From assembly GCA_001296005.1 (NCBI GenBank), contig LJHR01000004.1, forward strand, positions 62,001-126,000: a stretch of DNA of 64,000 nucleotides, given 5' to 3'. The notes beneath the pieces are model-generated. The model was not told where the DNA came from, made no database searches, and was given only the letters and a program-made list of their open reading frames with translations. Shown here piece after piece: positions 1 to 7,676 of this stretch (its first letter is position 1; every line of letters starts with the position of its first letter). Made by a program: the position numbers and the translations under genes. Origin of the DNA: an alpha proteobacterium AAP38. Its GTDB lineage: Bacteria > Pseudomonadota > Alphaproteobacteria > Azospirillales > Azospirillaceae.

Positions 1-326
1 TGCACCTCCGCCCGGATCCACCACAGGGCGTAGGTGGCCAGACGGAAACCGCGCGTGGGGTCGAAACGCTGCACCGCCTTCACCAGCCCGATATTGGCCT
101 CCGACACCAGATCGGCGACGGGCAGGCCGGAACGAGCATATTTGCCGGCCACCTTGACGGCCAGACGCATATGGGAACGGACAAGCTTGTCAAAGGCGCG
201 GCGATCCTGGCGCTCCGTCCAATCGCGGGCCAGCTGCGCCTCCTGTTCGGGCAGCAGCATCGGGTACCGGTTGGCCTGGGCCGTGAAGGTCCTCAGAACA
301 TCTGCGCTTTCGCCGTAATGGGCCAT
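1..326 (-). CDS. rpoH: RNA polymerase sigma-32 (RpoH) family factor, N-terminal part
   Basis: The gene starts at an ATG at 326 and runs off the left edge of the window, so only about 108 N-terminal residues are visible. They contain sigma region 1.2 (FTAQANRYPMLLPEQEAQLA) and region 2, including LVRSHMRLAVKVAGKYARSG, the LVSEANIGLVKAV stretch and the RGFRLATYALWWIRAEVQ motif of regions 2.3-2.4. This pattern is typical of heat-shock sigma-32. Alphaproteobacteria often carry several RpoH paralogues, so this copy may be a secondary one. A 17-bp palindrome lies about 55 bp upstream of the start. The family call is firm; the exact paralogue is not. Confidence 0.85.
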   Translation of the reverse strand, partial: MAHYGESADVLRTFTAQANRYPMLLPEQEAQLARDWTERQDRRAFDKLVRSHMRLAVKVAGKYARSGLPVADLVSEANIGLVKAVQRFDPTRGFRLATYALWWIRAEV

Positions 327-380
327 GATCTGTCTCCCCGGAAGATGCTGGCCGCACGGGCAGCCGCACGCATCTCCCGT

Positions 381-397
381 CTTAGAATAATTCTAAG
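381..397. promoter_or_regulatory. Perfect AT-rich palindrome upstream of the sigma-32-like gene
   Basis: The sequence CTTAGAATAATTCTAAG is a 17-bp perfect inverted repeat with a single central base. It lies 55 bp upstream of the sigma factor start, where an operator would be expected. The half-site TTAGAA/TTCTAA resembles Fur-superfamily (Irr/ICE-type) boxes as I remember them; this is inference only. Confidence 0.45.
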
Positions 398-523
398 ATA
401 GGATGCGGGTGTCGGTGCCGCAAGACCGGCTGGCGTCATATCGCCAAGGACATAGCGGCCCTACGCTTCCCGCATCACTGCTCGGGAAACCAACAACGCT
501 GGGTGGCGAATGGTTCCGTGCGA

Positions 524-2626
524 TCAGGCGTTGGGCAGGCCGGACAGGGCATCCAGCACAATGCCTTCGGTCAGGATCTGCGGCAGGATCACCGGTTCCG
601 CCTTGCCCGGCAAATAGACGAGGTAGAGCGGCACACCGCTGCGCCCGTGGTTTTCCAGGACGCGGGCGATGGTGGCGTCACGGTTGGTCCAGTCACCCTT
701 CAGATAGGCGACACCCTTGGCCTTCATGGCGGCCTTCACGGCGTCGGTCGACAGCGAGGTGCGTTCATTGACCAGACAGGTGACGCACCAGGCCGCCGTG
801 AAATTCACGAAGACCGGCTTGCCCTGCCCCGTCAGTTCGGCCTGCTTCTCTGCGGTCCAGGGCTGGTAATCGCTGCTGGCGGGCTTGGCGCCGGCCACCT
901 GTTCCGGTGCCGGAACGGTCCGCGCCGTGCTGGCGCCGGCCACCGCCCCGCCCAGGGCCAGGACGGCCAGCAGGCTGCCGAAAGCGCGTCCCGCCCCGCC
1001 CGACAGCCGTGTCTGGCCATAGACCCAGGCGGCAAAGGCGATGGCGACCATGCCGGCCAGAACGGTGGCCAGGGCCGCCGGCCCCGCCTGGATCGACAGG
1101 ACCCAGACCAGCCAGGCGGCAGAGGCATAGAGCGGGAAGGCCAATGCCTGCTTCACCCGCTCCATCCACAGACCCGGACGAGGCAACCGCCTCAGCAGGG
1201 CCGGGCTGAACGACAGGGCCAGGAAGGGCAGCGCCATGCCCAGACCCAGGGCCAGGAACACCGACAGGGCCACGGGCCAGGGCTGGGTGATGGCAAACCC
1301 CAAGGCGGTGCCCATGAAGGGCGCGGTACAGGGCGTCGCGACGACGGTGGCCAGCACACCGGTAAAGAAGCTGCCGGCCAGCCCATCACGGCCCGCCAGC
1401 CCCTGCCCCACCCCCATCACCGACCCGCCCAGGGTGAAGACGCCCGACAGCGACAGGCCCAGCAGCAGCATGACATAGGCCAGGATGGCGACCACCAACG
1501 GGTCTTGCAGCTGGAAGCCCCAGCCGATGGCGGCACCCCCGGCGCGCAGGGCGATCAGGGCGCCTGCCACCACGGCAAAGCAGGCCAGGACGCCCGCCGT
1601 ATAGGCCAGCCCATGCCGGCGGGCATGCCCCGGCCCATGCTGCAACAGGGCCAGCGCCTTCATCGACAGGACAGGAAAAACGCAGGGCATCAGGTTCAGC
1701 ACCGCACCACCCAGCAGGGCCAGCAGCAGGGCCGTGGCCCAGCTTGTCTGCCCATCCCCACCCGTGGATGCCTGGGCAGCGGCCCCCATCGCCGCCTCCA
1801 CCGCAAATGCATGGCGAACCGACTGCCCGTCCAGTTCCTCGGTAAAGGACAGGACACCCGTCACCGGCCCGGCGGGCAAGGCGCCACCGGGCACCAGCGA
1901 CAGGGTCAGGCCATCGGCCCCCAGGCGCAGTTCCTGCGCGGCGTTGGCGGAGGCGACCTTGTAGTCATGCGGGAAGAAGAAGACCTCGCTGATCTTCCCC
2001 TTGTCGAGGCCAGGGGCGGCCAGGATCAGGCGGTGGGCCTTGTCGCCGGGCGACAGGGTGGCTGTGTAGGGGCTGGGCACCGGCAGGCTGGCCCGGGCCT
2101 TGGTGAACAGCGTCGCCGCCTCCGGCTCCACCGCCGCTGTCCCGGCCACCACCGGCACCGCGATCGACAGGTCCGCCGATTCGGGGATGCAGATATCCTC
2201 ACAGACCAGCCAATCGACCTTGGCATCCAGTTGCACCGCCTGCCCCGGCGTGGCGTTGGATGGCACCGTCAGGGGGACCAGCAGATGCACCTGATCGGCA
2301 TAGCCGAAATTGACCAGCGGCCCGATGGGGAAGCGTTGCGGCGCCGGCCAGGTGATGACGTCGGCCTTCCAGCCCTCTGGCAGGGTCCATTTGATCTCAG
2401 TCGGAATGCCGCTGTCGCCCGGATTGATCCAGTAGGTGTGCCAGTGCGGGCGGATATTCTGGGTCAGGGCGGCCCACACCGTCTGTCCCGGTGCCACGCC
2501 CTGGGTTTCCAGGGTGATGAAGGTTTCCACATTGTCGGTCGCCACCAGATTGGACCGGACGGGGGCCGCCTGCACGGCACCGGCCAGCAACAGGGCGCAC
2601 AAGGTGGAAAGGCCGAATTTCTTCAT
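524..2626 (-). CDS. dsbD: DsbD/ScsB-family thiol:disulfide interchange protein
   Basis: The 700-residue protein passes electrons from cytoplasmic thioredoxin across the inner membrane to periplasmic thiol proteins. It has a signal peptide (cleavage near VQA-AP, about residue 21), a periplasmic N-terminal domain with a cysteine pair in WLVCEDICIPE (about 142 and 146), a multi-helix DsbD/CcdA-like membrane domain with the paired cysteines MPCVFP and ATPCTAPFMG, and a C-terminal thioredoxin domain with WCVTC at about 613-617. All three redox centres are intact. I chose the ATG at 2626 over an upstream GTG at 2629. It diverges from trxB across a spacer of about 230 bp, which fits because thioredoxin supplies its electrons. 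Confidence 0.9.
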   Translation of the reverse strand: MKKFGLSTLCALLLAGAVQAAPVRSNLVATDNVETFITLETQGVAPGQTVWAALTQNIRPHWHTYWINPGDSGIPTEIKWTLPEGWKADVITWPAPQRFPIGPLVNFGYADQVHLLVPLTVPSNATPGQAVQLDAKVDWLVCEDICIPESADLSIAVPVVAGTAAVEPEAATLFTKARASLPVPSPYTATLSPGDKAHRLILAAPGLDKGKISEVFFFPHDYKVASANAAQELRLGADGLTLSLVPGGALPAGPVTGVLSFTEELDGQSVRHAFAVEAAMGAAAQASTGGDGQTSWATALLLALLGGAVLNLMPCVFPVLSMKALALLQHGPGHARRHGLAYTAGVLACFAVVAGALIALRAGGAAIGWGFQLQDPLVVAILAYVMLLLGLSLSGVFTLGGSVMGVGQGLAGRDGLAGSFFTGVLATVVATPCTAPFMGTALGFAITQPWPVALSVFLALGLGMALPFLALSFSPALLRRLPRPGLWMERVKQALAFPLYASAAWLVWVLSIQAGPAALATVLAGMVAIAFAAWVYGQTRLSGGAGRAFGSLLAVLALGGAVAGASTARTVPAPEQVAGAKPASSDYQPWTAEKQAELTGQGKPVFVNFTAAWCVTCLVNERTSLSTDAVKAAMKAKGVAYLKGDWTNRDATIARVLENHGRSGVPLYLVYLPGKAEPVILPQILTEGIVLDALSGLPNA

Positions 2627-2854
2627 CACCGAAACCCATGGGAAAGCAAAGGCGCCTCTCTATGTAGTGTGACCTTGGCCCCGGGGCCAGTGCGGCTTTG
2701 TTTCAAGTTGTGTCAGCGTGACGGGGCCATTGCCCGTCCGCCATCGCCCCTGTAGGGTCGCAACCCCGCCCCGCGCCCGTGCATCTTGCCGGATGCGCCC
2801 CACCGCCCCCATCTTCGGCGGCAGACAATCCAACGCCGTTCCCAAGGAAGCATC

Positions 2855-3808
2855 ATGGCGACCCATCGTTCCAAGGTCCTGATCATCGGCGCCGGCCCGG
2901 CCGGCTATACCGCCGCCATCTATGCCGCCCGCGCCAGCCTGGAGCCGGTTCTGGTGCAGGGCATGACGCCGGGCGGACAGTTGACCATCACGAAGGACGT
3001 TGAAAACTACCCCGGCTTCGCCGACCCGGTTGAAGGCCCCTTCTTGATGGAACAGATGCGGGCGCAGGCCGAACGTTACGGCACCAAAATGTTCTACGAC
3101 ATCATCACCGATGTCGATTTCACCAAGCGCCCGTTTGTGTGCAAGGCCGACAGCGGCGATGAATTCGTGGCCGACGCCGTGATCATCGCGACGGGCGCGC
3201 AGGCACGCTGGCTGGGCATTCCGGGCGAAGAACATTACCAGGGCGGCGGCGTCTCGGCCTGTGCCACCTGCGACGGATTCTTCTTCCGGGGCAAGGAAGT
3301 GGCCGTGATCGGCGGCGGCAACACCGCCCTGGAAGAGGCGTTGTACCTGACCCACCACGCATCGAAGGTCACACTGATCCATCGTCGCGACAGTTTCCGC
3401 GGTGAACGCATTCTGCAGGAACGCGTGGCCGCCCATCCCAAGATCGAAGTGGTCTGGGACAGCGTGGTGGAAGAGATCCTGGGCAAGGGCGGCTCCAGCT
3501 TCACCGACCCGAAGCTGGTCACGGGCGTGCGCCTGCGCAATGTGAAGACCGAGACCGTCACGGAACGTTCGCTTGACGGGGTGTTCGTGGCCATTGGCCA
3601 TGACCCGGCCACCAGCGTGTTCAAGGGCAAGGTCCGCATGGATGACGAAGGCTATATCGTCACCGACCCGGACAGCACCCGCACCGACATCCCCGGCGTC
3701 TATGCCGCAGGCGACGTGAAGGACAAGGTGTTCCGCCAGGCCGTGACGGCGGCGGGCATGGGCTGCATGGCCGCACTGGAAGTCGAAAAGTTCCTGGCCG
3801 GCCACTGA
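2855..3808 (+). CDS. trxB: Thioredoxin-disulfide reductase
   Basis: This FAD/NADPH enzyme reduces thioredoxin in the cytoplasm. The 317-residue protein has the FAD-binding GAGPAG near the N-terminus, the redox pair CATC at 136-139, the NADPH-binding GGGNTALEEA followed by HRRDSFR, and the C-terminal GVYAAGDV FAD motif. Length is normal for the family. The start ATG at 2855 follows AAGGAAG with good spacing, so a longer in-frame ORF beginning at 2786 is rejected. It is followed by a hairpin terminator and then a LysR gene in the same direction. Confidence 0.97.
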   Translation: MATHRSKVLIIGAGPAGYTAAIYAARASLEPVLVQGMTPGGQLTITKDVENYPGFADPVEGPFLMEQMRAQAERYGTKMFYDIITDVDFTKRPFVCKADSGDEFVADAVIIATGAQARWLGIPGEEHYQGGGVSACATCDGFFFRGKEVAVIGGGNTALEEALYLTHHASKVTLIHRRDSFRGERILQERVAAHPKIEVVWDSVVEEILGKGGSSFTDPKLVTGVRLRNVKTETVTERSLDGVFVAIGHDPATSVFKGKVRMDDEGYIVTDPDSTRTDIPGVYAAGDVKDKVFRQAVTAAGMGCMAALEVEKFLAGH

Positions 3809-3848
3809 TTCGACGCCAGCATCAAGGCCGATGCCAAAGATTATGTGA

Positions 3849-3905
3849 AAAGGCCAAGGGATGGAGGCGGAGTCGCCGTTTCCATTTCCTGGCCTTTCTT
3901 CATTT
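3849..3905 (+). terminator. Intrinsic terminator after trxB
   Basis: The arms AAAGGCCA (3849-3856) and TGGCCTTT (3890-3897) enclose further pairs, ATGGA/TCCAT and GGCG/CGCC. The structure is followed by a T-rich stretch. Confidence 0.8.
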
Positions 3906-4129
3906 TACCACTTTCGCAGGGGTATTCCGTGTCCGTCCCTCGGCGAACTGTTGCAAGAACAATACGATAGCTAGCGGTAAATCGACATTTTGGTGACAAG
4001 CCCTAGCATTGGCGGCAGGGGCTGTATATCATCCATGCGTCGGGCGCATTCCCGTGTCCGACCAACAGACAGGGCGCCTGGGACGTCATCCGGCGTTCGG
4101 CAGTTGCGCCACTATCTAGGGACGGGTCC

Positions 4130-5041
4130 ATGGACTGGGACAAGCTTCGCGTCTTTCACGCTGTGGCGGAGGCGGGCAGCTTCACGCATGCGGGGGAAAC
4201 CCTGAACCTCAGCCAGTCGGCGGTCAGCCGGCAGATCAGCGCGCTGGAGGAAAGCCTCCATGTGCCGCTGTTCCATCGCCATGCGCGCGGGCTGATTCTG
4301 ACGGAACAGGGTGAATTGCTCTACCGCACCGCGCGGGAGGTGTTTGCCAAGCTCTCGATGACGGAGGCCATGCTCTCCGAATCGAAAGAGCATCCGAAGG
4401 GCCCGTTGAAGGTCACCACCACCATCGCGCTCGGCTCCACCTGGCTGACGCCGCGGGTGAAGGATTTCCTGTCGCTCTATCCGGATGTGCAGCTGACGCT
4501 GCTGCTGGACGATAACGAGCTGGACCTGTCGATGCGCGAGGCGGATATCGCCATCCGCCTGTCGGCCCCGCGCCAGCCGGATCTGATCCAGCGTCATCTG
4601 ATGACAGTGCGCGTGCACCTGTACGCCCACAAATCCTACATCGAAAAGCGCGGCATGCCGCAGTCGGTGGCGGAACTGGACCAGCATGACCTGATCGCCT
4701 ATCCGAACGAGGCGCGGGCACCGGTCACCAACATCAACTGGGCCCTGCATGTCGGCGACCCGCCGGGTGGCGAACGCCACACTGCGCTGCGCGTCAACAG
4801 CCTGTACGCCATGTTCCGCGCCGTTCAGTCCGGCCTGGGCATTGCCTCGCTACCCGACTATGTCGTCGACAACCAGCCCGATATCGTTCGCATCCTGCCG
4901 GAAGTGAGCGGGCCGCGCATCGATGCCTATTTCGTCTACGCCGAAGAACTGCGCCATTCCAAGCGCATCGCCGTGTTCCGTGACTTCCTCGTGAAGAAGG
5001 TCGCTGAGACCTTCCCATCGAGCCATGCATCAAACGCATAA
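4130..5041 (+). CDS. LysR-family transcriptional regulator
   Basis: The 303-residue protein has an N-terminal winged helix-turn-helix (about residues 1-60; LSQSAVSRQISALEESLHVPLF is the recognition region) and a LysR substrate-binding domain from about residue 90 to the end. The effector is unknown. About 320 bp separate it from trxB; apart from the trxB terminator that spacer shows no clear gene. Next to trxB a redox-related role is possible, but this is inference. The frame is clean and full length. Confidence 0.9.
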   Translation: MDWDKLRVFHAVAEAGSFTHAGETLNLSQSAVSRQISALEESLHVPLFHRHARGLILTEQGELLYRTAREVFAKLSMTEAMLSESKEHPKGPLKVTTTIALGSTWLTPRVKDFLSLYPDVQLTLLLDDNELDLSMREADIAIRLSAPRQPDLIQRHLMTVRVHLYAHKSYIEKRGMPQSVAELDQHDLIAYPNEARAPVTNINWALHVGDPPGGERHTALRVNSLYAMFRAVQSGLGIASLPDYVVDNQPDIVRILPEVSGPRIDAYFVYAEELRHSKRIAVFRDFLVKKVAETFPSSHASNA

Positions 5042-5061
5042 CTCAGGCTTGGCTTCACCCC

Positions 5062-5070
5062 TGGTATAAT
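5062..5070 (+). promoter_or_regulatory. Extended -10 promoter of the small RNA
   Basis: TGGTATAAT is a perfect -10 hexamer (5065-5070) with the TGn extension. No good -35 is seen at 16-18 bp. It would start transcription near 5077, just upstream of a chain of hairpins ending in a strong terminator. Confidence 0.6.
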
Positions 5071-5076
5071 CGGCCT

Positions 5077-5234
5077 GGATGCTTAAATCTTGGGCCATCG
5101 CTGCTGCGACGCAGCAGCGACGTTTCGCCCCGATTTACCCGGTCGGGGTTGGGTCCTTGACCCAGCGTCTCCCAGACGTGAAGCCTCCCTGTTCAACTCG
5201 GCCGGAAACCTTTTGGTTTTCCGGCCGTTTTTTT
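5077..5234 (+). ncRNA. Probable small RNA of about 155 nt with CCUCC-type loops
   Basis: The region starts after a TATAAT box and ends in an intrinsic terminator, with no convincing ORF. Five successive hairpins can be drawn: TCGCTGCTGCG/CGCAGCAGCGA (5098-5120), CCCCGA/TCGGGG (5128-5148), TGGGTC/GACCCA (5150-5164), CGTCT-ccc-AGACG (5166-5178), and TGAA/TTCA (5179-5195) with loop GCCTCCCTG. The last loop exposes an anti-Shine-Dalgarno-like CCUCC, as in alphaproteobacterial 'cuckoo'/CcsR-type small RNAs. I could not match it to 6S RNA, SRP RNA or tmRNA. The existence of a transcript is likely; family membership is inference. Confidence 0.65.
5199..5234 (+). terminator. Strong intrinsic terminator of the small RNA
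   Basis: The arm CGGCCGGAAACC pairs with GGTTTTCCGGCCG (one bulged T) around a TTTT loop and is followed by seven T residues. Confidence 0.9.
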
Positions 5235-5370
5235 ATCTGCCCATCTCTTGATCAGCCCCACGCCCGAAATTCCGGCACAGGGCGGATGGCCTCAGCCTAT
5301 CCAATTGTGCATTTCACGCTGGGCGCCACCTGGATTATGATGTCACCTGTGAATATCGGGGCACCTGATC

Positions 5371-5625
5371 ATGGCGATCAACGGCATCAACAGTTCAGGC
5401 ACCTATACCGCGCCGGCCCCACCCCCACCGGAGGGGGCGCCCGGTCGCCGTTCTGCCGATCCCGCACCGGCCCCGCCGCCGCCCCGGCCTGCACCTGCCC
5501 CGCAATTGCCCGACCGCAATCTGGCACCGGTGCGTCCCGTGACGCTGGAACCCGTGCGTCCCGTCACCCTGGCCCCGGTACAGCCGGTGCAGTATCGCGG
5601 CTATATCATCGATATTTCGGCCTGA
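5371..5625 (+). CDS. Small proline-rich hypothetical protein
   Basis: An 84-residue ORF starts MAINGINSSGTYTAP, continues with proline/alanine-rich low-complexity sequence, and has an internal repeat (PVRPVTLEP, PVRPVTLAP, then PVQPV) before the C-terminal RGYIIDISA. No signal peptide, membrane helix or known domain is seen. The upstream GGGG at about 10 nt from the ATG is a weak ribosome site. A hairpin directly follows the stop. It is probably a real small gene, but proline-rich ORFs arise easily in GC-rich DNA. Confidence 0.5.
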   Translation: MAINGINSSGTYTAPAPPPPEGAPGRRSADPAPAPPPPRPAPAPQLPDRNLAPVRPVTLEPVRPVTLAPVQPVQYRGYIIDISA

Positions 5626-5632
5626 CGATCAG

Positions 5633-5670
5633 GCTATAGCTGTTTCCGGGAAACCGAAAACAGCTATAGC
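5633..5670. repeat. Palindromic repeat, copy 1 (also a likely terminator)
   Basis: GCTATAGCTGTTTCCGG (5633-5649) pairs with CCGAAAACAGCTATAGC (5654-5670) with one mismatch, followed by TTTT. Its core AGCTGTTTCCGG / CCGAAAACAGCT recurs at 5752-5781. Confidence 0.75.
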
Positions 5671-5751
5671 TTTTCGTTCTCCTCAATCGCCGGCGCTGCA
5701 TCCGCAGCTTGGCTTCACGCGGCATGGGCCGCGCGGCGGCAGTCGCCGCCG

Positions 5752-5781
5752 GAGCTGTTTCCGGTAAACCGAAAACAGCTC
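5752..5781. repeat. Palindromic repeat, copy 2
   Basis: GAGCTGTTTCCGG (5752-5764) and CCGAAAACAGCTC (5769-5781) form a second hairpin with the same core as the element at 5633-5670, about 115 bp away. It sits at the 3' end of the minus-strand gene ending at 5791. Confidence 0.7.
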
Positions 5782-5790
5782 TGAGGCGCG

Positions 5791-6366
5791 TCAGGCGCTT
5801 TGCTTCTGCTTGTCCGGATTATGGGCGCCCAGCGCCGGGGGCTCCGACAGATCGCCCTCATGCGGCTTCACATCAACGATGCTGTAGCCGCCATCCTCCG
5901 GGAAGCGCATCAGCACCTTGCGCCGGGCACGCGGCATGTCGCTGGCAAAGAAGAAGACATAGCGGCCTTCATCCCACAGGCGCGTGATATTGCTGGGCTC
6001 CAGCGGGGAGGCCGCCTCCGGGCGGCGGCGGACACAGATGATCCAACCGGTTTCCGACAGGCCGCGCCGTTCATCCATCACCAGCACACGGCGGTCCTCC
6101 GCCTCCAACTGCTCGATCATGCGCTTCAGGTGATCGGTGCGCGATTGCAGCTCGTCCGCCTCATGATCATCCTGACCTGCCGTCAGGCGCTGGCCCAGGC
6201 TTTCGCGGGCAAGGGCGCGGATCTTGTTGCTCAGCGCCTGCTGGCGCCGCCGCAGCTCGACCATCGCCTTTCTTGCTTCCTTGAGGCTGTGATTGGCCTT
6301 CAACACTGTCGGCTTCATCGACAGGAAGACAATCATCAGCATCAGGGCGATGGAAAAGCCACTCAT
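5791..6366 (-). CDS. Membrane-anchored coiled-coil protein of unknown function
   Basis: The 191-residue protein has an N-terminal hydrophobic segment (about residues 3-20, IALMLMIVFLSM), then a charged, alanine/leucine-rich coiled coil (about 25-95), and a C-terminal globular part containing GWIICVRRR and YVFFFASDMPRARRKVLMRFP. I recognise no domain family. It overlaps the upstream gene by 4 bp (ATGA), so the two are translationally coupled. The twin palindromes lie just after its stop. Confidence 0.7.
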   Translation of the reverse strand: MSGFSIALMLMIVFLSMKPTVLKANHSLKEARKAMVELRRRQQALSNKIRALARESLGQRLTAGQDDHEADELQSRTDHLKRMIEQLEAEDRRVLVMDERRGLSETGWIICVRRRPEAASPLEPSNITRLWDEGRYVFFFASDMPRARRKVLMRFPEDGGYSIVDVKPHEGDLSEPPALGAHNPDKQKQSA

Positions 6367-6983
6367 GCCGGCTCCATTTCCGGATTGTCGGCGGTTTCCA
6401 CACCGGCCCCTTCCTCACTATCCTTGGGCGCTGCGGCCCCGGTCAGGGCCTGCGCAAAGACAGCCTTGAAGCCGGAAGCCTTGGGATAGACCCGTTCGAA
6501 CTCCGCCTTTGCCTCCTCCGGTCCGCGCGCCCAGACATGCACGGGACAGGGCTGCGCCCAGGAATTGTCGTAGAAGGGATGCTTCTCCCCCCGCTTCACC
6601 TGATGCGAAACCGAGCTGTTGAAGACCAGGAATTCGTACGGCTTGTTGGGGAACTGCTCCGCCCCGATCATGCGCACGAAGCGATGGGGGCTTTTTTCCA
6701 GTTCGCGGATACGGCCCTTCAGGGCCTTTTCCTCACGCTGCGCCGTGAACAGATGGGTCGCGGCACCGGCAGCAGTGTTCTTGCGCGCCTCCACCCGGTT
6801 GGACAGGCCAGTTGCGATGCGGGCATAGCGCGCCAGCCGGCTGCGCATCATCGTCTCATTGCCCTGCGCGCGGATGATCCGGCCCCAGACATAGGCAACC
6901 ATCGACACCATCACGTTCGCAGCGACGGAGGCCACGAAGGTGATCACTGCAAACCGGACCAGTTCGATGATGCCGTTGAGCAC
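6363..6983 (-). CDS. Membrane-anchored coiled-coil protein of unknown function, upstream partner
   Basis: The 206-residue protein starts at a GTG preceded by GAGG at 6-nt spacing. It has an N-terminal membrane helix (about residues 8-32, VRFAVITFVASVAANVMVSMVAYVW), a predicted helical/coiled-coil region (about 45-100), and a C-terminal domain with KPYEFLVFNSSVSHQV and a proline-tryptophan-rich stretch. It has the same architecture as the next gene and forms a two-gene operon with it. No function can be assigned. Confidence 0.7.
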   Translation of the reverse strand: MLNGIIELVRFAVITFVASVAANVMVSMVAYVWGRIIRAQGNETMMRSRLARYARIATGLSNRVEARKNTAAGAATHLFTAQREEKALKGRIRELEKSPHRFVRMIGAEQFPNKPYEFLVFNSSVSHQVKRGEKHPFYDNSWAQPCPVHVWARGPEEAKAEFERVYPKASGFKAVFAQALTGAAAPKDSEEGAGVETADNPEMEPA

Positions 6984-7013
6984 AAGGTGCCTCGGAAAGT
7001 ATCCAACCGATTT

Positions 7014-7019
7014 ATTGTA
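7014..7019 (-). promoter_or_regulatory. Possible -10 box for the two-gene membrane operon
   Basis: On the minus strand TACAAT lies about 35 nt upstream of the GTG start, with a weak TTTCAA at 17 bp. The spacer 6984-7242 otherwise shows no gene. Confidence 0.35.
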
Positions 7020-7242
7020 GTGAAAGTTTCAAATCCTTGAAAGAGGCATTAAACAGGACCGAATTCGTAGCCAAACCATTGATCGCTCCACTGAAAACGC
7101 CCTGTTCAATTCAACGGCTGGTGTGACACCGGGTCGTCATGCCCAACAGATTGCGTGGGCTGCCGAACGATGGTCAGCCGGGCCTTGCGGTTTGTCGGCC
7201 GCTATGTGTGAATGACGACAGACAGAGGGCGGAGAAGCCGGC

Positions 7243-7665
7243 ATGGAACAGCGCATCACCCTGATCACCCTGCGCGTCGCCGATGTGGCGCGGTCACGGG
7301 CCTTTTATGAAGGGCTGGGCTGGAAAGCCGCGAGCGGCAGCCAGCCCTCCTTCGCGTTTTTCCAGATGGGCGGCATGGGCCTGGGCCTGCTGGCCGCAGA
7401 CAGCTTTGAGAAGGAAATTGCGGGCGATGCCGGCAAGGTGACGCATGGCCCCACGATGCTGGCGCATAATGTGCGCGGCAAGGCCGACGTGGACCGGCTG
7501 GTTTCCTTCGCCCTGACCCAGGGCGGGCGGCTGGTGCGGGCCCCGGCGGATCAGTTCTGGGGCGGCTATTCCGGCATCTATGCCGATCCGGACGGCCATT
7601 ACTGGGAAATCGCCTTCAACCCGTTCTGGCCTCTGGCCGAAGACGGGTCGGTCACCCTGGACTGA
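7243..7665 (+). CDS. VOC (glyoxalase/bleomycin-resistance fold) family protein
   Basis: The 140-residue protein has the two-module vicinal-oxygen-chelate fold: ITLRVADVARSRAFYEGLGW at the start and SGIYADPDGHYWEIAFNPFW at the end. These enzymes bind a metal and act on small molecules, but the substrate cannot be told from sequence. It starts after GGCGGAG. The next gene begins 11 nt after the stop, so the two are probably co-transcribed. Confidence 0.85.
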   Translation: MEQRITLITLRVADVARSRAFYEGLGWKAASGSQPSFAFFQMGGMGLGLLAADSFEKEIAGDAGKVTHGPTMLAHNVRGKADVDRLVSFALTQGGRLVRAPADQFWGGYSGIYADPDGHYWEIAFNPFWPLAEDGSVTLD

Positions 7666-7676
7666 CCGGGCGCGTC

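Noticed and set aside
503..2755. 750-codon plus-strand open frame
   Set aside because: It lies antisense to dsbD and has a glutamine/arginine/glycine-rich composition typical of GC-rich shadow frames. No domain is recognisable.
2660..3805. 381-codon minus-strand frame across trxB
   Set aside because: Antisense shadow of a well-supported thioredoxin reductase.
5077..5234. 6S RNA, SRP RNA or tmRNA
   Set aside because: Neither the 6S closing stem with central bubble, the SRP GGAA tetraloop helix, nor a tmRNA tag/tRNA-like end could be found.
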